A stretch of 64,000 nucleotides of DNA from Deroplatys truncata (taxonomy: Eukaryota; Arthropoda; Insecta; Mantodea; Mantidae), in NCBI GenBank assembly GCA_030765065.1, contig CM060975.1:107838094-107902093 (forward strand), in the 5' to 3' direction. This document shows, in pieces, positions 57,334 to 64,000 of this stretch (the first letter of the stretch is position 1; every line of letters starts with the position of its first letter). The notes beneath the pieces are model-generated. The model did no database searches. It was not told where the DNA came from and was given only the letters and a program-made list of their open reading frames with translations. The position numbers and the translations under genes were made by a program.

Positions 57334-57735
57334 CTTGATGGATGGATGGGTGGATGGATGAATGGATGTATAGGTGAATGGACGGACGGCTGGATGGATG
57401 GACGGATGGATGGGAAGATGGACGGTTGCATGGATGGATGGGAGGATGGGCGGATAGATGGGAGGATGGATGGATGTATGGGTGGATGGACGACGGGTGA
57501 ATGGATTGGTGGATTGATTTTGGATAGATAGATGAGTGGTTCGTTGGGTGCATGAATGAGTGAATGGTGGATGGATGGTGGGTGGTTGGGTGGGTGTATT
57601 GATGGATAGTTTGGCGCATTGGTAGATGGTTGGTTGAGTGGATAGATGGATGGGTGGACAGATGGATGGGTGGACGGATGGGTGGGTGGTGATGATGGAT
57701 GAATGGTGAATAGATGTATAGAAAGTAGGAGGGAT
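57334..57735. repeat. TGGA-type microsatellite, about 400 bp
   Basis: Irregular TGGA/CGGA/TGGG units with scattered changes. The minus-strand ORF across it (57272-57766, His/Pro/Ser/Ile-rich) is a translation of the repeat, not a gene. Confidence 0.92.
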
Positions 57736-58564
57736 GATGGAATGTCGATAAGTATATTCGTTTCAACTCGGTTAGAGAAAAACTTGTTTAAATGTACTGA
57801 CGTATAGTCTTAAATTAATAAAAAAGAATGTTTTACGTGGATACGTCGAAATACAAGTTTTGCTACTTAATACATCAATAAAATAATTTATTACTACTTA
57901 AAATATATTAGTCTAAGAGATATAAATGTATTTAGGTTTACTAAAACAGATCTTGAATTTTATGTAACAGTGGTTGTCATGGATAATGAGTCTGAGAAAC
58001 GAATACATAAAAAGGGTCATAATTCTGTAAATGTAGGCGCAAGAACAGGAATTCATGTGCCTATTGGTTTGCACAAACAAATTCTATGAATGATATACAG
58101 AACCCATTTCATCGAGAATCTTCAAATGCAAAAACCCATTCCTGAGTATAGAAGAACAATCCCCTATGTTAAAAATGTTGTTGCCGAGAACTGGTAAGCA
58201 TTTTAATAAAAATATCCCTAACGATAAGACCAATAGGATTCGAATTGTTTTAGAAGAAGCCCAAGAAAGCCAATCCTTTGATTTTAACCTATTGGGATTC
58301 GTGCTGAGCACCATTGTTTGATCCCGACGATTTTGATTCAAATTTTGATTAATGGTGTGCTGATATATATTAGAAATGCAGATCCAAAACGATCACTGGA
58401 AATAGCCAACACATACATATACAAAAACGCAGACAAAACACAACAGGTATTTATGTAAGGACGGGGTTTACAACCGGACTGATATCACCGCGCTACGTAT
58501 GGTACTTATATTAGAATCTGTTCAAGATTAAAATTGCAAATCTTGAAGTATGAAAATGTTAAAG
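57736..58564. other. Unassigned AT-rich sequence
   Basis: The ORF 58084-58341 (minus) has a hydrophobic stretch (LLVLSLGIFLL) but no recognisable family. Confidence 0.4.
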
Positions 58565-59170
58565 CTCCATTCGGTGAAATCTTCATTAAAAGCTTTAGCC
58601 ATTTATTTTGTTGGTGTTTTAAGCAGAACCCTGTATAAATACAAACATATGTTTCATCATAGTGCTACCGAGGCCCCATCAATATTCACGCGTGTTAATC
58701 ACCGTTTATTTTTAAGTGGACTAACCCCATCCTTTACTGCAGACTCGTTAGCACAGCAAAGAGGATTCAAAATCCTGTTGAAATCCGGATCTATGAAGTT
58801 GAGTGATGAACCCTAGATCAGGTATCAATAATTCTAGGTACTTAGGTATTTACAATATGCTGTATGTTAAATTTCAATTCCATCAATTATTCACTTAACA
58901 GCTATAGCCATTTGTTTCATCGGTGTTTAAGCTAGACACATTGAATAAATGCAAATATGCGTTTTATTACAGTAAAGCTGAAATCCATCAATATTCACGA
59001 GATAAATTCATCGTTTATTTTAAGTGGGCTCACTCCGTTCTTACTATAGAGTTCATAGCTCAGCAGAGAGGATTAAAAATTCTCCTTTGAAATCCCGGTC
59101 TATGAAGTTGAGCTATGAACCCGAGATCAGATACAGATACAAAGCATTAAATATTTGCAATATGTCATAT
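58565..59170. repeat. Diverged tandem duplication, period about 300 bp
   Basis: Two units (about 58565-58860 and 58865-59170) share, in order: GCCATTTATTTTGTTGG / GCCATTTGTTTCATCGG; CATCAATATTCACG; TTTAAGTGG; GCACAGCAAAGAGGATT / GCTCAGCAGAGAGGATT; CTATGAAGTTGAG; GATCAG; and ATTTACAATATG / ATTTGCAATATG. The second unit has a tRNA-like TAGCTCAGCAGAGAGG ... TTGAAATCCCGG pair, so the unit may be a SINE dimer. ORF 58550-58816 is in the first unit only. Confidence 0.7.
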
Positions 59171-59600
59171 GGTTTAAAAAACAAGAATTAACGTTTGCTT
59201 TTTTTATTCCGGGTTAACCACACCGTTGAGTTAATTTTATATCCGATTCGAAAGCCGATCCTGGAATTTAATTCTTCAAGTGTGTATCAGCTTTCCAGCC
59301 TTAACCTAGAGGGACGGTGTGAGGAAATTATTAGTAGAAGCCTTAGGGAGTATTCATATTGAAAATTAAGCATTAAAATAACGACCGGAAACTTAGCATG
59401 AAATTAAGACAACAGGGTGTATTCCCGACGAAACATGGATAAATAAACAGTAACCATTCACAAGAGAGTGTGAAACGTTACGGCCTACGAAGAGACCAGC
59501 AGCACAGGTGGCAAAAGAGGATATGTGTATACATAAAATTGAAAAGTGCCAACTAGGAGCATAAATTCTTTTATCAGATTTTAATCACATCTCATCCATT
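59171..59600. other. Unassigned sequence
   Basis: No supported feature. Confidence 0.4.
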
Positions 59601-59601
59601 T

Positions 59602-61205
59602 TTACTTTCCCTACTACGTATAGTAAGTAGGGGAAGTACTGCATTCCACCCAAAAATTCGATACGAGAATTCACCGCTAATATATGTTTTCAGGTGGCCT
59701 GAATCCAAAATAAAGCTGCCTGTCTATGTGTCTATCAGTCTGTCTGTCTATCTGTCAGTTTGTGATCAGTACAGCTCAAAAATGAAAAGTCGCAAAAATA
59801 CCAAACTTGGTATTTGAGTTTAGTATCTTGCAAGGATGTGACACGAATATTTTCAAGAAAATCCGTCCACCTCAGATACCCTTTACCTGGAACGATTTTC
59901 GAAAATCTTTATTTTCACAAAAATGGCTCTAACCATTTTTATTAAAATATCATATGTTTAAGATATTTTCATGACAAAAGAAATGTATATCTTGAATTTT
60001 CTGGGAATGTCTGCAAAAGTCCCCTTCATTCTGAATGGATTTTGCATAACTGGTAAACCATAAGAGATACACAAAATGTTTCTACATAGAAAATGTAGAT
60101 CTCGTTAAAACACACAGTTTATATCATATACATATTTTGTGGAGTGAACCATTTCCGAGATATTGCTTGTTATTTGTTTGAATTTTCCAATACTGATACC
60201 TTTTTTACTTTCTCTACTACGTATAGTAAGTAGGGGAAGTATTGTATTCCACCCAAAAATTCGATACCGAGATTTCACCGGAAATATATGTTTTGAGACC
60301 CCCTGAATCCAAAAAAAGCCATTTTAGAAACATGTCCATGTGTATGTCTGTGTGTCTTTGAACAGTCATAACTCAGAAACGAACAGTCGGATAAACACCA
60401 AACTTGGTATTTAGATTCAGTATCTTCCATAGATGCGACACGAAGGTTTTCAAGAAAATCCCCACCCCAGATTACCCTTTACATGGAACATTTTTCGAAA
60501 ACTTTAATTTCCTCAAAAATGGCTCTAACGATTTTGATTAAAATATCATGCTTAATACATTTTCATGACAAATAAAATGTATATCTTGAATTTTTTGGGA
60601 ATGTCTCCAAAAGTATTCCTCATTGTGAACGGCTTTTGCATGACTGGTAAACCATAAGAGATAGACAACATTTTACTACACAAACAACGTAGATCGTGTT
60701 AAAATACACACTTTTTCATATACATTTTTGTTCTTGAGTGAACCATTTTCGAGATATTGCTTGTTATTCCCTTAAATTTTTCAATGCTTATTTTCTCAAA
60801 TAGGAATTCGTTATTCATTTTTTTTTGTCTTGGAAATGCAAAGAGTATTAATGTGTGGCAAAGAGAATGGTGCTGCTCATAGCAACCAGCTATTAAGAGA
60901 TATGTCTGTGCTTATATTGCCCTTGCAAATACAAAACAAGGGTAACATAGTACGCCTTAAGCGATATTCAAATATTTTTAGAACTGGTCGCTGTGTGTAA
61001 AATGTAATTTTCTTTGCATGTCAAAAGATCGTTTCTGCAAATGTTTATCTCGATTATTATGAAATAGGTGGAGAATAGACGTTTGTAAAAATAGTTTGTA
61101 CAAGAGTAGAAAAAGTCATGTGAGTGTAACACAACAGATTTTTTTAAATGTTGATTCGTTATTCGTATTTTTTATGTCCAGGACATGCAAAGAGAATTAA
61201 GATAA
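59602..61205 (+). mobile_element. HNL element copy A7 (outer, split by A8)
   Basis: First arm 59602-60204 starts TTACTTTCCCTACTACGTAT and runs through TTCCAATACTGATACC. The second arm 61146-61205 resumes AAATGTTGATTCGTTATTCG and CAGGACATGCAAAGAG. The A5 copy shows the same order without a break. The far end is lost at the adjoining S1 SINE. Confidence 0.72.
60205..61145 (+). mobile_element. HNL element copy A8, nested in A7
   Basis: Full length: TTACTTTCTCTACTACGTAT start, CCAAACTTGGTATTTAG (60398), CAACCAGCTATTAAGAG (60882), and end GAGTAGAAAAAGTCATG with ACACAACAGATTTTTTT. It sits in a T-run of A7. Confidence 0.8.
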
Positions 61206-61745
61206 GGTAAAACTACAGGTACGAGCGAACTGAGGAGCACAACAAGTATGCTGCAGCGGCCCCTTGTGCTGCTACCATCACCCGGAGGGATAAGGGGAGA
61301 GACCGAAGGTTGACAAGATCCGGAAGACGACGGACACAACATGGACGGGATCCCCAACGTTTACAGATCGAAGGCTTCCGCCTCCCACAAACCAAGGAAT
61401 CCCTGGCCGTCCCCCCCGGGCGGGCCCGCTCGGAGGCGTGACCTAACTGAGCAGTCCCACAGGGAAGAAACCTCTACATAGCGCACGGCCACCGCCCAAC
61501 CGCAACGCGTCGAACGCCGTCACCTGATCCTAAAACCCTGAAACAGATAAGGAAAATGGTAGGTACAGGAAACTAGGGGCAGGAGAGACGTGGTAGAAAA
61601 TGAGCCACACTAGGGCTTGGCTTACGGAACCAGGGAAACCGCGAGAAACCCTTGGGTTAGAGTGGGCAGTCACCGGGGATCACATCCGGGACCTCCCAAA
61701 TGTGAGCCGCGCAAGTTACCGTGGCGCCATCTTGGTCGATAACGG
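61206..61745 (-). repeat. SINE S1 copy
   Basis: Blocks: CAGCGGCCCCTTGTGCTGC (61255), CGGGATCCCCAACGTTTACAG (split at 61347), GCCTCCCACAAACC. The tRNA-like part is at 61680-61740 (CCGGGACCTCCCAAATGTGA, TGGCGCCATC). Confidence 0.6.
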
Positions 61746-61861
61746 TGATAAAATAAAGAATCCAAAGTGAAACTATCTCTGTGATTGTCTTTTGTTTATA
61801 AATGCTTAACGGTTACAAACTTCTGTGCTTATGTACGTGTAGTTTAACGGTATATTTTATG

Positions 61862-61941
61862 TTTATGTGATTCGTTGTGAATGAGTTCATTACATAATAC
61901 CTTTATGTGATTCGTTGTGAATGAGTTCATTACATAATACC
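61862..61941. repeat. Exact 40-bp tandem duplication
   Basis: TTTATGTGATTCGTTGTGAA and the next 20 bp (ending ACATAATACC) are repeated back to back at 61862-61901 and 61902-61941 without a mismatch I can see. Recent. Confidence 0.9.
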
Positions 61942-61995
61942 AAGTCTTTATGTTTTCGTCATATTTATGTGTAATTTTAATTTGGATATTCCATT

Positions 61996-63661
61996 TTGCT
62001 CTCTGTAATACGTACTTAGTAGGCGAGAAGGTATTGCATTCCACCCAAAAATTCGATACCGAGATTTCACCAGAAATACACGTTTTGAGGCACTCTGATT
62101 CTAAATAATACATTTCTGGAAACATGTTCGTGTGTGTGTGTGTGTCTGTGAACAGCATAACTTAAAAACGAAAAGTTGGATAAACGCCAAACTTTGTATT
62201 TGAGTTTAGTATCTTCCAAAGATGCGACACGAAGATTTTCAACAAAATCCCCCACCCCTAATTACCCTTTACTTGAAACATTTTTCAAAATTTTGATTTT
62301 CTAAAAAAAGGTCTTACAGTTTTGATTAAAACAGGAGGCAGTATTTTTAAAACTTAAATGATTTCAGTCTAATTATATAATATATATATATATATTCAAT
62401 AACACCCCGCCTTAAATCAGTATGAGTATGTAGCAATATATAAAAAGTGTATATTACAGTCATTGTATATGTTATATTATTGTATACATGTGTAATAATG
62501 TTATGCGAACGTATTACGAAATTTAATAATGTAGGAGCTGTGAGAATAATAGGTTAAAAGCTGCTAACCATGAGGTAGCCTTGAGGCAATAATGAATTTG
62601 AAGGTTTAATAATGCTACAAGTCATTCTTGGAAAACAATAATTTATTTTTTGAGACAGTTTATAAAATAGCATATCAACAACCAGAAGTAAGCTAAGTTA
62701 AATGAAAGTATTCTATAGGAGTAGGATTAGCCAATCAAAAACAGAAATAGGGCAAACTGTACAAATTCAGAAGTCAGTTGCTTGTAGACAGCGTTCCTAA
62801 CCGGACGCGAGATGCATCCTCGAGAAGTTTAATATGTATTCGTGTGAGACGAAAATAATTTTACGTTTTAAAAAGTGCAAATAGTTAATAAACAAAATCT
62901 CTTTAGCTCTCTATATCAGTGAAGTGTTATTTAAATCGTATCAAGCATTAATAAAAGGAGTAAAGTAAAATTATAATCTGTGTAAGCCTACATTCTTCAG
63001 TGGCACCACTCCCTGCTAAGACATTCATGTGTCTGAAAAATATAAATACTGACGCAGCCGAGGCAAATAAATATATAATGTTTAAAGAAACAGTAAAAAT
63101 TACAAAGTTAATATTTTTTTAAAACATTTTTTGGGGCAAAGGCCACTGGAAAGTACATTTGGGGCGAAGGCTACCGGAAACCTTTTACCATACGTGCGGT
63201 TGAAACTACTTCAAGTTCGGCTCCCCAACAGTCGAAATATAATACAATACTTCTTCAAATTCGCGCCCAAAGCGTGGTGCAAACAACGTAACAGTATTAC
63301 TTCTTCAAACACCACATATGAAAGACATTTGCATGACAAATAAAATCTATATCTTTAATTTTCTGGGAATAGCCCAGAAAGTCCTCTTCATTCCGAAGGA
63401 AGTTTGTATGATCTTGTATAACTGATAAACGTTAAACGGTAGACGAAAACGTACCTCACAAAATAACCACATTCTTAAACATTTGACTATTACTAATCCC
63501 TTTGTATCTATAATGAAATGTATAATGTAGCAATTTGCGGAAAGACTTATTTGGATTAAAATGTTGTTGACAAAAAATAAGCTTGAGTAATAATAGTTTG
63601 TATATCCACCAACAAACGATTGGAGTAGGGAAAGTCATGTGAATATACATCAGAATTTTTT
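61996..63661 (+). mobile_element. HNL element copy B6, split by a solo LTR
   Basis: First arm 61996-62333: CATTCCACCCAAAAATTCG, CACCAGAAATACACG, a TG tract (62131-62148) and TTTTGATTAAAACA. Second arm 63312-63661: CCACATATGAAAGACATTTG, TTTCTGGGAATAGCCC and ACGTACCTCACAAAATAACC. Its end is GGAGTAGGGAAAGTCATGTG with CATCAGAATTTTTTT. Removing the LTR and one AACA rejoins the element exactly. Confidence 0.75.
62334..63307 (+). mobile_element. Solo LTR, gypsy-like family, copy 5
   Basis: Begins GGAGGCAGTATTTTTAAAAC (TG changed to GG) and ends TTACTTCTTCA, flanked by AACA (62330-62333 and 63308-63311). Primer-site-like units TTCGCGCCCAAAGCGTGGTG (63260) and GTTCGGCTCCCCAACAG lie inside its last 110 bp. 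974 bp. Confidence 0.78.
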
Positions 63662-63689
63662 TGTACCACGCCAAAAGCGACACAGTTTC

Positions 63690-63930
63690 AGGGTGGGAAG
63701 TGTGTAACCATAAGAATGATATAAGTTGTTCTTCCACGGTCGTGTGTACACTAAAGTTGAAAAGGTAGAATGAGATGAAAAAATTCAATGCCATAGCCGG
63801 GATAATAGCCATGTATCCTCGGCTTTCCTGCCATTGCTCTAATCAGTGAGCTGCCATGGCAACATGTTGGTAGGACATTAAATTTCCCAACTGAGTCACA
63901 TTCTTCCCGGTAAATTACAAACTCAATTGA
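63690..63930 (-). repeat. SINE S4 copy
   Basis: Minus strand: leader TTTACCGGGAAGAATGTGAC, GGGAAATTTAATGTCC, then the tRNA-like GCTCACTGATTAGAGCAATG and GGCTATGGCATTGAATTTTT, and a CATTCTACC tail block. Matches the three other S4 copies. Confidence 0.65.
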
Positions 63931-64000
63931 ATGCACGGGTGATTGTTCTCAACTAATCATAATAACATTCCAACGCTATATTTTATTTTCGGTTTTGAGC

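Noticed and set aside
57272-57766. 164-codon ORF rich in His, Pro, Ser and Ile (minus strand)
   Set aside because: It is a translation of the TGGA microsatellite; the opposite strand also gives a low-complexity ORF.
1-64000. CRISPR arrays, operons, prokaryotic genes or viral genomes
   Set aside because: No regularly spaced direct repeats, no dense coding, no ribosome-binding sites, and no viral replication or structural domain was recognised.

Overview
The window looks like intergenic or heterochromatin-like DNA from a large, AT-rich, repeat-laden animal genome, most probably an insect. The evidence is the content: many decayed Tc1/mariner (IS630-type) transposases of kinds common in arthropods, hAT remnants, an RNase H-bearing LINE tail, tRNA-headed SINEs and solo LTRs. 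There is no operon-like packing and no ORF with host-gene character. A polyneopteran (cockroach, termite or stick-insect type) is only a guess from overall repeat style. I found no convincing host protein-coding gene, rRNA gene or functional tRNA gene. Nearly every ORF over 60 codons lies in a repeat or has no recognisable content.

Layout. 1-12 kb: copies of a dominant dispersed family (here 'HNL', Helentron-like non-autonomous), one solo LTR, a SINE and a LINE 3' end. 12-24 kb: long GC-rich SINEs (S1), an internally deleted mariner at 15.8 kb, a TA-flanked mariner (17665-18970), and a cluster of S3/S1/S3 SINEs. 24-33 kb: a DD41D mariner, a Crypton-like recombinase fragment, two HNL copies, a hAT remnant and another TA-flanked mariner. 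33-46 kb: two solo LTRs, four HNL copies, a deleted mariner, a long-inverted-repeat element, a second Crypton-like fragment and a mariner with an internal inversion. 46-57 kb: more SINEs, an LTR, HNL, a Tc1-like fragment and a hAT transposase pseudogene. 57-64 kb: a TGGA microsatellite, a 300-bp tandem duplication, an HNL inserted in an HNL, and a solo LTR inserted in an HNL.

The most informative structure is the HNL family: about 18 copies or fragments in 64 kb. It has a 12-bp inverted repeat ACTTTCTCTACT that is terminal at one end and subterminal at the other, a hairpin at each end, two conserved blocks split by a variable TG/TCTG microsatellite, and insertion into T-runs with no clear target duplication. 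This matches the layout known for DINE-1/HINE elements mobilised by Helentrons. Nested insertions give a relative chronology, and several empty target sites can be reconstructed by eye. The LTR family (TG...CA, 4-bp duplications in three of five copies) carries repeated primer-binding-site-like units inside its 3' end.

Limits: boundaries were read by eye, with about 5-20 bp uncertainty except where a target duplication fixes them. Family assignments rest on remembered motifs, not on a search. Repeat names (HNL, S1-S8) are local labels.
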